Source of the DNA: a bacterium
Lineage (GTDB): Bacteria > Planctomycetota > Planctomycetia > Kolteriales > Kolteriaceae
Assembly (NCBI GenBank): GCA_019753235.1
Contig: JAIELF010000025.1
Coordinates: forward strand, 1 to 64,000
DNA: 64,000 nt
Direction of reading: 5' to 3'
How positions within the stretch are numbered: position 1 is the first letter of the stretch; every line of letters begins with the position of its first letter. Shown here piece by piece: positions 43,853 through 52,141 of this stretch. The position numbers and the translations under genes were made by a program. The notes under the pieces were generated by a model, which had not been told where the DNA came from, did not search any database, and worked only from the letters and a program-made list of their open reading frames with translations.

Positions 43853-44503
43853 CTACCACGGCCAAAGCGACGCGAGTACCGCGGCAGGCAACTTGCTCAA
43901 CTCCAGAAGATATGTTCTCCATCGATGCGGATCGCGATACCACACCCCGCTCTCGACCGGAGCATCAAACGCCACGCGAGAGAGATCGCCACCCATCGCT
44001 TTGCCAAAAAGAAAGCGACATCGTCGAACATGATACGCCGACGTGATCACCACAACTCGCTCATCCGGATGTTGCTTCATGTACTGTGCGAGCGCCTTTG
44101 CCTCCTCTTTTGTGTTGGGGCAGTCGGCATCCATGACTTCGATTTTCTCCGCGGGAACATCAAGCGCCCGGAGCATTCCCACGACAATCTCATGTTCAGG
44201 GAGGATCTTAACCCCATCAATGTCGGCCAACCCAGGAGGCCGGGAGACGAGAACGCGTTGGATCCGACCCTCTTGAAGTCGTTGGGCGGCGAGGTCAACA
44301 CGCGTGGACCGTCCACCCCCTAAAATGAAGCCGACATCGCCGCTCGCTTCTTCGTCGGCAGCACAAAGATACGTGCCGACCCATTCGTACGCGGTCGTTC
44401 GAAAGAGAATTGCTGGGATCAGGAAACTAACCGCCAAGATCGCCCAGCGGCGAACATGGTGACGGGATCGCGAAGTGACCTTGCCCGAGCCGGTGCTTTG
44501 CAT
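43853..44503 (-). CDS. YdcF/ElyC (DUF218) family protein
   Basis: This is a 216-residue protein, with a longer in-frame start at 44581 that would overlap the antiporter gene. One transmembrane segment (about 22-42) precedes the DUF218 domain. The domain has GFILGGGRSTRVDLAAQRLQEG, the Glu/Asp-rich middle (LPEHEIVVGML, then NTKEEA) and VVVITSAYHVRRCRFLF. DUF218 proteins act in envelope biogenesis, e.g. enterobacterial antigen or peptidoglycan control. It is the last of a leftward run headed by the MarR gene. A divergent relative lies at 47915. Confidence 0.8.
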   Translation of the reverse strand: MQSTGSGKVTSRSRHHVRRWAILAVSFLIPAILFRTTAYEWVGTYLCAADEEASGDVGFILGGGRSTRVDLAAQRLQEGRIQRVLVSRPPGLADIDGVKILPEHEIVVGMLRALDVPAEKIEVMDADCPNTKEEAKALAQYMKQHPDERVVVITSAYHVRRCRFLFGKAMGGDLSRVAFDAPVESGVWYRDPHRWRTYLLELSKLPAAVLASLWPW

Positions 44504-44543
44504 GCCCAGGATTATGCCTTGCCGAACGAACCGCGTACAGGGG

Positions 44544-45998
44544 TTAACTCTCTGCGAAATCTCTGCGAAAGGCCGGCTCATCGGGGAAGGATCGAACGAT
44601 GATCCCGAGCAAAGGCGAAGTCATTAGGGTAGTGACGATGGCCATGATCACCATCATCGCAAAGAGTTTGGGGCCGATGATCCCTAGATCAAGACCGATG
44701 TGGAGCACAATCAACTCCATCAGCCCGCGCGTATTCATGAGAACTCCGAGCGAAGCCGACAGACCCCAGCTTCCACCCGTCGCTCGGCAAGCGAGCGTCG
44801 CGCCGAGAAACTTGCCGGCTATCGCCACGATAACGATCGCGCAGGTGACAAGGATGTTCTCCCAACCGGAGACAAGTCCGAGCTCCGTCCGCAACCCCGT
44901 CGACGCAAAAAAGGCAGGCAGGAGAAGAAAAATCACTGGATCGCGAAGAGTCGCGTTCATGTCGCGGGCCAGACGACTATCGCTGGGGACGATCGCTCCG
45001 AGCAGGAACGCTCCGAAGACGGCATGAATTCCGATCGAGTGCGTCACCAGAGCCGACACCAACAGACCAACGAACGTCAACGAAACAACGCTCACCGGCA
45101 ACGAACCAGGCCGATCCTCCCACCGGCGAATCCATCGCGCAAGATTCGGCTTCACGATCAAGAACATCACCGCGATAAATGCCATCGTGAGAACAAGCGT
45201 CCAGGCTGCACTAGCCACTTGCGAACGAACAACCCCCACGACGAGCGCCAATAAACACCATGCGGTCACATCGTCGGCCGCCGCACAGCCCAGCGCGATC
45301 TCACCCAACTCGGTCTTTTCCAGACGCCGATCCGTCAGAATCCGCGCGAGGATGGGGAATGCGGTGATCGACATCGCCGCCCCCAGAAACATGGCAAACC
45401 CGGTGAAAGAAACCATCGGGTCAGAAACAAGAGGATAGATCCAGAGAGCGAGAATCGCTCCGAGGATAAAGGGAAGAACGATGCTCGAATGAGAAATGGC
45501 GACCACGGATTGAACCTGCCGACGAAGCCTGGCTCCGTTGAGTTCAAGCCCGATAAGAAACATGTAAAGGACCAAACCGAGTGAGGCGACTCCTTGCACC
45601 GCCGAGGCAACTCGACCCTCGGGATCGGTGAGTCGGCCTGGAACGAGAAAGTCCATGCCGGCCGGCCAGATGGCCCCCAGCAGCGACGGCCCCAGAACAA
45701 TGCCCGCCAGAACCTCGCCAATAACCGGCGGTTGCCCGATCCATCGCAGGGACCGCCCCAATACGAATCCCAAACCGATGACAACCGCCATTGTCGCGAG
45801 CAAATGGTGCGGAACGTCGACAACTTCTTTGGTCAACGGCGCCGAACTTGTCCCCGCGCCCACCGAGAGACGTTCACCTCGCTCGCACACCCACCAAAAG
45901 AGGAGCAACGCGACAACGAGGATCAGAACGTACCAGAGAGTTCCGCGCCAAGGGAGCTCGGCCCCTGGCGCTGCGGATTCGGTTGGGGCAGGGTTCAT
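44544..45998 (-). CDS. CPA2-type cation:proton antiporter
   Basis: This is a 484-residue membrane protein with an N-terminal cytosolic/loop region and about 13 spans. It has the CPA2 fold: GQPPVIGEVLAGIVLGPSLLG (87-107), FLIGLELNG, and the paired aspartates in CAAADDVTAW that mark electrogenic exchangers. PAFFASTGLRTELGL lies near the C-terminal half. There is no RCK (TrkA-N) domain, unlike KefB/C. Its ATG overlaps the oxidoreductase stop (ATGA), so the two are coupled. It exchanges Na+ or K+ for protons; a role in efflux next to the flavoenzyme is inference. Confidence 0.9.
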   Translation of the reverse strand: MNPAPTESAAPGAELPWRGTLWYVLILVVALLLFWWVCERGERLSVGAGTSSAPLTKEVVDVPHHLLATMAVVIGLGFVLGRSLRWIGQPPVIGEVLAGIVLGPSLLGAIWPAGMDFLVPGRLTDPEGRVASAVQGVASLGLVLYMFLIGLELNGARLRRQVQSVVAISHSSIVLPFILGAILALWIYPLVSDPMVSFTGFAMFLGAAMSITAFPILARILTDRRLEKTELGEIALGCAAADDVTAWCLLALVVGVVRSQVASAAWTLVLTMAFIAVMFLIVKPNLARWIRRWEDRPGSLPVSVVSLTFVGLLVSALVTHSIGIHAVFGAFLLGAIVPSDSRLARDMNATLRDPVIFLLLPAFFASTGLRTELGLVSGWENILVTCAIVIVAIAGKFLGATLACRATGGSWGLSASLGVLMNTRGLMELIVLHIGLDLGIIGPKLFAMMVIMAIVTTLMTSPLLGIIVRSFPDEPAFRRDFAES

Positions 45999-47266
45999 AC
46001 GCTCGCCAGGGCGGGCATCGGATCTTCGCTAGGCCCCTCGGCTCGCATCTGATCCATCAAAGGCCAAAGCTCGTCGAGTTCGTCCTTGAAGAGGTTCCCG
46101 ATCAGAACGTCCGTCACGAGACCTTTCTTTTCCGGATGCTTTCGAATGAATCGACCAAAACTGAAACCGTCGTAGAACTCGCACACCAGACGACGCATCC
46201 GGTCCATGGCCTTCAAATAGTCAGGCTCCCACGCGCGAAGAGCTTTCTCTGATGTGTCGCCGGCCGCCAGACCATCGGCGACGGCGTCTGCGGCACGAGC
46301 GCCCGAAACAAGGGCCAGCAAAACACCCGACGAGTACAGAGGATCGAGGAAACCGAAAGCGTCACCCACCAGCGTCCAGCCATCGCCCGCTGCCTGCTTC
46401 GCACGGTACGAATACTCTTTCTGAGCACGAAATACGTCGCAGCGCTCCGCATCCTTAATGCGCGGCTGCAACCCCGGGCAGCGGGCCACCTCTTCGAAAT
46501 AGATGTCCTCGAGTTCCTTCGAATTTCGATTCTTAAAGAGGTAATCGAAGCCCGCCACGACGCCGACGCTGAGAATGTCATCGTGCAGAGGAATGTACCA
46601 GAACCACCCCTGCTTATTGTCGGTCTGCATGACGATGGTCGCCCCTTCGTCTTTGCCGGTATCGCGGTACGCCCCCTTCCAATAGGTCCAAACTGCCGCC
46701 TTCTTCAAAATCGGATCCCACTCGCGCAAACCGAGCCGATCGATGATCATGCTGCTTTGACCACTGGCATCAATGACGACCTTCGAGCGAACTTCCCGTT
46801 CGCTGCCATCCTCTTCCTTAATGCGAACACCGACTGCTCGCGTCCCTTCGAAGAGAACCTCCAACACGCGGACCCCCTCGTGAACGGTGACACCATGCTC
46901 GCGAGCATTGTCGAGCATCATGTGATCAAATTCGCTTCGGCGGACTTGCCAGGTCTGGCTGGATTCGTGAGGCTCATGATCAACAAAGTAGAAAGGTTCG
47001 GAGAGCCGACCCTTCTGGTTGACAAACTGGACGCTGTACTTGCGAATGAACTGACTCGACTTCATCTTCTTGAGAATGTTGAGTCGTTCGAGAACCCAGT
47101 ACGTGTGCGGGATCAACGACTCGCCAATATGGAAGCGAGGAAAATGTTCTCGTTCAAATAGTTCGACGTTCCACCCCTTCTGCGCCAACAGGGTCGCCGC
47201 CGTCGTCCCCGAGGGGCCTCCACCAATCACGACAACATCGGGCTCGGCCTTCAACTTGGAAATCAT
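45995..47266 (-). CDS. FAD-dependent oxidoreductase, flavin halogenase-like
   Basis: This is a 423-residue flavoprotein. The FAD GxGxxG region is VVVIGGGPSGTTAA (11-24), followed by EREHFPRFHIGESLIP (39-53). GWFWYIP (220-226) matches the GWxWxIP fingerprint that separates flavin-dependent halogenases from monooxygenases. A second FAD motif reads GDAFGFLDPLYSSGV. Lys76 in FIRKYSVQF may correspond to the catalytic lysine of halogenases (inference). The same architecture occurs in geranylgeranyl-reductase-like enzymes, so the chemistry is open. AGGAGAGG precedes ATG 47266; the gene follows a MarR gene. Confidence 0.82.
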   Translation of the reverse strand: MISKLKAEPDVVVIGGGPSGTTAATLLAQKGWNVELFEREHFPRFHIGESLIPHTYWVLERLNILKKMKSSQFIRKYSVQFVNQKGRLSEPFYFVDHEPHESSQTWQVRRSEFDHMMLDNAREHGVTVHEGVRVLEVLFEGTRAVGVRIKEEDGSEREVRSKVVIDASGQSSMIIDRLGLREWDPILKKAAVWTYWKGAYRDTGKDEGATIVMQTDNKQGWFWYIPLHDDILSVGVVAGFDYLFKNRNSKELEDIYFEEVARCPGLQPRIKDAERCDVFRAQKEYSYRAKQAAGDGWTLVGDAFGFLDPLYSSGVLLALVSGARAADAVADGLAAGDTSEKALRAWEPDYLKAMDRMRRLVCEFYDGFSFGRFIRKHPEKKGLVTDVLIGNLFKDELDELWPLMDQMRAEGPSEDPMPALASV

Positions 47267-47300
47267 CGAACCTCTCCTTGAACGCTTGATCGCCTTCCAG

Positions 47301-47810
47301 TTAGCGCCAACTACTCTCTGCCGACTCGTGTGGATCACGAACCAACCGAAGCAAGTGAATCAGTGATTCCAATTCCTCGGCCGACAGGTGGCCGAGCTGT
47401 CTCTCATGGCATTCCGCCAGCGGGTCTGCAATCTCATCTAAGAGCCCAAGCCCCTCCTCGGTGATTCCAATCAACACCGCCCGTCGATCGCTGGTCGAGC
47501 GAACGCGCGTGGTCAACCCACGCGCTTCGAGCTTGTCCAGCATCCGAGTGATGTCCGGGGCACGGGACACAAGCCGCCCCGCCAAGGACAACGTCGCGAC
47601 ACTTTCGGGATGAGCCCGCCGAAGCAAACGGAGCACGTTGTACTGTTGAGGGGTCAACTCGTACCGGGCAAAGCACTCGTCTTCGATCGCTCGGAGCCGA
47701 TCGTACGATCTCCAAAGCGACAAATACGCTTCCTGTGCCTGCGAATCGAATCGCGGCGACACCTTCGCCCCGGCCATGGCGTCAGTCACTTTTTCGAGGT
47801 TTGTTCCCAT
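47301..47810 (-). CDS. MarR family transcriptional regulator
   Basis: This is a 169-residue winged-helix regulator. Helices at the N-terminus (YLSLWRSYDRLRAIEDECFARYEL) mediate dimerisation, LTPQQYNVLRLLRRAHPESVATLSLAGRLV forms the recognition helices, RVRSTSDRRAVLIGITEEG is the wing, and ITRMLDKLEARGL is typical of MarR/EmrR. The start ATG 47810 gives the family length; upstream frames overlap the promoter. It is first in the leftward operon with the flavoprotein and antiporter. A dyad just upstream (47837-47865) is a likely autoregulatory site. Ligands of this family are often phenolic. Confidence 0.92.
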   Translation of the reverse strand: MGTNLEKVTDAMAGAKVSPRFDSQAQEAYLSLWRSYDRLRAIEDECFARYELTPQQYNVLRLLRRAHPESVATLSLAGRLVSRAPDITRMLDKLEARGLTTRVRSTSDRRAVLIGITEEGLGLLDEIADPLAECHERQLGHLSAEELESLIHLLRLVRDPHESAESSWR

Positions 47811-47836
47811 GCTTTCATAATATCGGTCCGAACAAT

Positions 47837-47865
47837 GGTCGTCCAGACAATTAATTTGTCCGACC
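47837..47865. promoter_or_regulatory. Putative MarR operator
   Basis: GGTCG-tcca-GACAA-TTAAT-TTGTC-CGACC forms a layered inverted repeat: GACAA/TTGTC (47846-47850, 47856-47860) plus outer GGTCG/CGACC. It lies 27-55 bases upstream of the MarR ATG. A second dyad, ACAC-AAA-GTGT, lies near 47878-47888. Both sit in AT-rich promoter DNA. Confidence 0.55.
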
Positions 47866-47914
47866 GCTATACCTATGACACAAAGTGTTTTATGATAAAT
47901 ACTTAACAAGGATA

Positions 47915-48586
47915 TCATGGACCGGAGGCCTCGTTGGAGAAGAGGGCAATCAGTTCGCGAACGACGAAGGCAGGCCCACCAGGCTTGTACCACCAGTTGC
48001 TTTCGTTGATCCCCGCCGTGGTGATCGGGAAGATTCGAACCAGGGCAGGCCGCTCGGTCAGAAGCCGATCGAAGAATCGTCTCGAACGCCGACTCCCCAA
48101 TCGCTCGGCGACCACGATCACCTGCCGGGGAGGCTGTTCCGACGCCATTCTTTTGAGGGACGAAAAGATGCTCACTTCGGGCCTTCCCTCCGTTGGGAAG
48201 AGCACAATGGCCGAGGCGGGGACGCCGGCCTGCTCGAGTTTGGCCTGCATATGGAGATGGAATGGGGGGAGGACCTTCAACTCCATCGGGCGAGCAGGAA
48301 TCTTCTCCATTAGAAGGATTCGACGACGGGGATCACGCCGATAGAGTTCGACCACGCGATCGAAATCGGGCCCCCAGAAGAGGGCGATATCGGACCCCCA
48401 GTCCGCAGTCGTCTCATCACAAACTAAAAGTGCCGATATCATCGCGACCAGGATTGCCGACAACAGAGCGACGATCAGAAGGGCCGTCATCGCTCGACGA
48501 ACCCACCGGACCCACCATCGTTCTTTTTGCCGAGCGGACTCGATCAACGAGGTACTCCTGGGTTGGAAGTGAGTCCGCTTAGTCAA
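47915..48586 (-). CDS. Membrane-anchored DUF218/YdcF-like protein, divergent
   Basis: This is a 223-residue protein with a transmembrane segment (about 32-54) and a soluble extracytoplasmic domain. The domain plan resembles DUF218: DIALFWGPDFDRVVELYRRD, RILLMEK, AKLEQAGVPASAIVLFP, VIVVAERLGSRRSRRFFDRLL. The typical GGG and Ser-His motifs are altered, so enzyme function may be lost or changed. Its ATG lies within the last codons of the upstream glycosyltransferase gene (8-base overlap), giving translational coupling. It probably works in the glycan envelope pathway. Confidence 0.65.
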   Translation of the reverse strand: MTKRTHFQPRSTSLIESARQKERWWVRWVRRAMTALLIVALLSAILVAMISALLVCDETTADWGSDIALFWGPDFDRVVELYRRDPRRRILLMEKIPARPMELKVLPPFHLHMQAKLEQAGVPASAIVLFPTEGRPEVSIFSSLKRMASEQPPRQVIVVAERLGSRRSRRFFDRLLTERPALVRIFPITTAGINESNWWYKPGGPAFVVRELIALFSNEASGP

Positions 48587-49754
48587 GTCGGACCGTCGAT
48601 GGTGGAGCCCCGCCGTCGAGCAACCAACGATAGACGTCGATCATTTCCCGCGCGATGATCGGCCAAGAGTAACGCTCGGCCGTGAATTGCCGAGCTCTGA
48701 CACCAACCTCATTAAGGTCGGTCGATGAACGGGCGAAGAGTTGCTCGAGCTGTTCCGCGAGCGAATCGGCTTGGGGCTTGGCCTCGTAGGCAACACCGGC
48801 GTCGAAGGCCTCGGGGAAGTGACACTCCCTTGTCATCAAAACAGGCAAGCGATGGGCCATCGCTTCGAGGACCGCCATGGGGAAGCCCTCGCTAAATGAG
48901 GGCAGGACAAACGCGTCCGCTCGGTTCAGCCATTGCTTTTTGCCGATCCCGTATTGCGGACCAACAAGTGTCGCTTCGTGACGCAGGCCGAGAGCATCGA
49001 TCCGCAGGGCGATCTCGGCGTGATGCCCGACTTCGTCCGGGCCGGCGATGGCCAGCTTCCAATCTTGTTTGATGCTGCCAAGCTTTGCCCAACCTTCCAG
49101 TAGCGGCACAAGCCCCTTTTTCGGATGAACGCGTCCCAGAAAAAGCAAGACGCGCGAGCCATGCCACGCTGAGGGAAAATCGCTGGGCAAAGGCGTTTCG
49201 AGTTCGACTTCGGACGGAATGTCGATGCCATTGGGAATCACGGCGACGGGCCCGCGCAGACCAAATTGCCGAATGCCGACGTACTCAGATTCGGCCAGTG
49301 CATGAATGCAAGAAGCGGCGCGGAGATTGGCGTACTCGTAGAGAAACCCAACGATCTTCTTTCGCAACGCGGAATTCTTGACCGCCCAGGGATCGAGCAT
49401 CCCTCGCGGCGAAATGACCGTCGGCTGACCTGAATGACGTCGCCAGCGGAGGACATCGGCCGAGGGAAACTGCCATATCCCATGCTGATGCAGAAGGGCG
49501 TTCTCGGAGGCAAACGAACGGATCAATTTCGATAAGCCAGGCGAGTACCCTAGCCGATGGGGCCCGACAACGTGAGCCAGTTCCGGTACGATCGGCAACC
49601 ACGCGCCAATGTCGGCCGGCGTATCGTCGTCGGCGAGGCTGAAGACCGAAACGTCTTCGCCCAGATCGCGGGTCGTCTGCGACAGTCGGCGAACCGAATG
49701 AAAGAGCCCGCCGGCTCGCCGAGAAACACAACTTGTCACAACCCCTAGACGCAC
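48579..49754 (-). CDS. Glycosyltransferase family 4
   Basis: This is a 391-residue GT-B enzyme. The acceptor domain starts MRLGVVTSCVSRRAGGLFHS, with GG in the first loop; AVIPNGIDIPSEV marks the hinge. The donor domain has RVLLFLGRVHPKKGLVPLLEGWAKL and the E-x7-E type segment SFSEGFPMAVLEAMAHRLPVL. Such enzymes add sugars from nucleotide donors on the cytoplasmic face during exopolysaccharide repeat assembly. It is the first gene of the leftward run that continues into a DUF218-like protein. Its donor and linkage are unknown. Confidence 0.9.
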   Translation of the reverse strand: MRLGVVTSCVSRRAGGLFHSVRRLSQTTRDLGEDVSVFSLADDDTPADIGAWLPIVPELAHVVGPHRLGYSPGLSKLIRSFASENALLHQHGIWQFPSADVLRWRRHSGQPTVISPRGMLDPWAVKNSALRKKIVGFLYEYANLRAASCIHALAESEYVGIRQFGLRGPVAVIPNGIDIPSEVELETPLPSDFPSAWHGSRVLLFLGRVHPKKGLVPLLEGWAKLGSIKQDWKLAIAGPDEVGHHAEIALRIDALGLRHEATLVGPQYGIGKKQWLNRADAFVLPSFSEGFPMAVLEAMAHRLPVLMTRECHFPEAFDAGVAYEAKPQADSLAEQLEQLFARSSTDLNEVGVRARQFTAERYSWPIIAREMIDVYRWLLDGGAPPSTVRLD

Positions 49755-49924
49755 GTGGAAATCACCTTACTCTTGGGCGACAGGAAAAACTCGCGGGGCA
49801 ATCCGCCTTCATTCCTGTTGTCGTATCGCCTGGGTCCTGCTTCGTCCGAAGGTTCTTTCGCACGATCGACGTCAGCCTTCCGGTCGTTGGTCGGAGCACA
49901 ACAATTTGATGCGTTGTCATTCTC

Positions 49925-51157
49925 TTACGAGCCGATGCCCCAGCGTTCGAGCCATCCCCGGAGGTGTCCCTTCCATGATTCGGGGATCCATCTCCGGAAG
50001 GTTGGTTCGAAGCCTCGCGCGGGACGGAACGTATTCCAAGGGGCGGGCGCAGGCCGCGCGGGGCAATCTTCGCGGAGCTTCGTCAGGAGTTGAAGGTAAT
50101 CCTCTCCTAAGCGATCGATACTAAATCGCCGGACGGCTTGCGTGTGGGCTTCTTGTCCCATGGAAGCCAGCAGCGAACGATCCTCTCCGAGCCGAGCAAC
50201 GCGATGGGCGAACTCGGAGGCTTCCCCGATGGGGCAGACGAATCCGCTGACGCCGTCATCGACGATCCAATCGGTCACGCCCCTGATCCGCGAGACGATC
50301 GGCACGACTCCAGCCGACATTGCCTCGATGAGGGAGAAGCCGAAACCTTCGAATCGGCTAGGCATCAATAAAAGATCCATCTCGGCAAGGAACCCTGGGA
50401 TCTTCTCGTTCGGCTGACTCCCCGTCCAGGTCACGTGGGGCCGATCTCCCATCCGGCGCGAGAGGCCCTCTCGATCGGGACCATCTCCGACGATGGTCAA
50501 CGAGTGCTTGACGCGGGCACGTTCGAGATGATCAAGAATCGAAGGGAGCAGAAACACTCCCTTGGCACTTTCGAGCAACCGACCGACGTAACCGAGTCGC
50601 AACGGGCCGTCACTGGCGGCGCGAGAACGAAAGGCATGCTCGAAGAGCGACGTGTCGGTTCCATGTGGAATAAGCGAGAGCTGACGTTCGGGAATTCGGC
50701 GATAGCGGTGCAGATCGTCCCATTGTCGTTGACTCGTGGCGATGATTCGGGGGACATAAGCCAAGTGTTCGGTGACGATGTCGTAGGCGTGGCGAGTGAT
50801 GTTGCTGCACCGGTAGAGCGGGATGATGGAATGAGGGAGATGCGGAATCGCCGCGACGGCCGCGGCCGTGCTCATGGGGAGAATCGCATCAATCCGATTG
50901 TTTTGCAGCCAATCGACCAGTTGCTGGGCTTGGGTGAGAGGGTCCTCAACATCGTGGGCAATACGAAAGCAGTCGGCATCAGCGTAGGCTTCGTCCCAAA
51001 GCTGATTCAGGTGTCGACCCACCGTTGGCGCAAGAACCTTCCAGCCACGCGGAGCCAACGCTTGGCGCAGATTGCGAAAATAGTTAAACGTGCCGCCGAT
51101 CTTAGGAACCGTGCAGTACGCGATGCGCCCTCGATCTGGGACGGGGAGAGAATTCAC
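49925..51157 (-). CDS. Glycosyltransferase family 4
   Basis: This is 410 residues from GTG 51157, preceded by GGGGGA; the frame is open further upstream but that stretch overlaps the divergent gene at 51338. GT-B features include PKIGGTFNYFRNLRQAL at the N-terminus, SLIPHGTDTSLFEH at the hinge and RLGYVGRLLESAKGVFLLPSILDHLE in the donor domain. The E-x7-E-like block is SRFEGFGFSLIEAMSAGVVPIV. It likely adds one sugar of the exopolysaccharide repeat. It sits 170 bases from the next leftward gene, and divergent promoters with 51338 are probable. Confidence 0.88.
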   Translation of the reverse strand: MNSLPVPDRGRIAYCTVPKIGGTFNYFRNLRQALAPRGWKVLAPTVGRHLNQLWDEAYADADCFRIAHDVEDPLTQAQQLVDWLQNNRIDAILPMSTAAAVAAIPHLPHSIIPLYRCSNITRHAYDIVTEHLAYVPRIIATSQRQWDDLHRYRRIPERQLSLIPHGTDTSLFEHAFRSRAASDGPLRLGYVGRLLESAKGVFLLPSILDHLERARVKHSLTIVGDGPDREGLSRRMGDRPHVTWTGSQPNEKIPGFLAEMDLLLMPSRFEGFGFSLIEAMSAGVVPIVSRIRGVTDWIVDDGVSGFVCPIGEASEFAHRVARLGEDRSLLASMGQEAHTQAVRRFSIDRLGEDYLQLLTKLREDCPARPAPAPWNTFRPARGFEPTFRRWIPESWKGHLRGWLERWGIGS

Positions 51158-51337
51158 TTCGCCGTCCCCCGTCGTGGCGTGGGGCGAACCAACGTCCCAA
51201 GGTCGTCTTGGGAGAGGGAGTTGACCCGCCGGCGTGCTATCGTTCGCGCGGGTGCTACACTTGATGCTGGGGCGATCAGGGGCAGCGGGTGGTCGTCGGC
51301 TACGTCGGATGCCAGGGCAATCGGATAGGATCGGCAG

Positions 51338-52141
51338 ATGCGGTGTTCGTTCGCGATCGTGGCGACAGGCGAATCGCGATACTTGAAAGAGGCGCTGGCG
51401 AGCATTGATTGGCACCTCGCAAGAAAGCCGGGGCTGGAGTTCGTTCTCTTTGTCGACCAAGCGGCCGAGGAATTCACCACGCGGGCACGCGTCGAGCGGC
51501 TTGAACCCCTCACCACGTCGCTGCCGGCGATGGTGGTCGGTTGGTATCGCAAGACACAAGTCCTTCGGCAAATTCTCGAATCGAACCCGCACCCGGTTTG
51601 TTTACTCGACACGTATTCCCGCATCCTCCGTTTCGATCTCTTTGCCGAGGGCCTAACGCTGGCCGAGAAGTTCCATTTTTGCCTGGCGGCCGACCCTCGG
51701 CGAACGCTGGCGCGGGAACTCGAACTCGGTCGCGGCATCGGCCCGCAGGTCGCGAGGGATCTTTCTACGTTGCCGACCACGTTCCCTCTCTGGAATACTG
51801 GTGTCGTCTTGGCCTCTCCCCACCCGGTCAGTCGAACTCTCGTCCAAGCCTGGGAAGAGTCGAGTCGACACTATCTTGATCAAGGCGAATTCTTTCGCGA
51901 GCAGTTGACATTGATTCAAGCGGTCGATCGGACCGGAATCACGCCGTTGACACTGCCGGACTCGTTCAACGTTCGCCGACCGTGGGTCGATCCTGCCGTG
52001 GTGCTGCACACACGACGGTTCGGTCACGCTTACGGCGTCGCGGAAGTCGATCGCCCTGAGCAACGCTTCGAACAAGCTCGCCATCGAATCAAGATGTCGC
52101 TGGGACATTACCTGGGTCTTGACCGATGGTTCTATCCTTGA
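51338..52141 (+). CDS. GT-A-like glycosyltransferase
   Basis: This is a 267-residue protein. The N-terminus (MRCSFAIVATGESRYLKEALASIDWHL) has the strand-helix start of a nucleotide-diphospho-sugar transferase. VCLLDTYSRILRFDLF stands where family members carry the DxD metal motif, which here is altered. LPTTFPLWNTGVVLASPHPV and LPDSFNVRRPWVDPAVVLHT resemble the acceptor side of nucleotide-diphosphosugar transferase proteins. I cannot assign a GT family number. Its 3' end overlaps the convergent flippase gene by 10 bases, so transcripts are antisense there. Confidence 0.65.
   Translation: MRCSFAIVATGESRYLKEALASIDWHLARKPGLEFVLFVDQAAEEFTTRARVERLEPLTTSLPAMVVGWYRKTQVLRQILESNPHPVCLLDTYSRILRFDLFAEGLTLAEKFHFCLAADPRRTLARELELGRGIGPQVARDLSTLPTTFPLWNTGVVLASPHPVSRTLVQAWEESSRHYLDQGEFFREQLTLIQAVDRTGITPLTLPDSFNVRRPWVDPAVVLHTRRFGHAYGVAEVDRPEQRFEQARHRIKMSLGHYLGLDRWFYP

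Noticed and set aside
49925-51592. 555-residue version of the glycosyltransferase
   Set aside because: The extra 145 residues are Arg/Pro-rich, overlap the divergent gene at 51338 and lack GT-B features; GTG 51157 has a good ribosome site.
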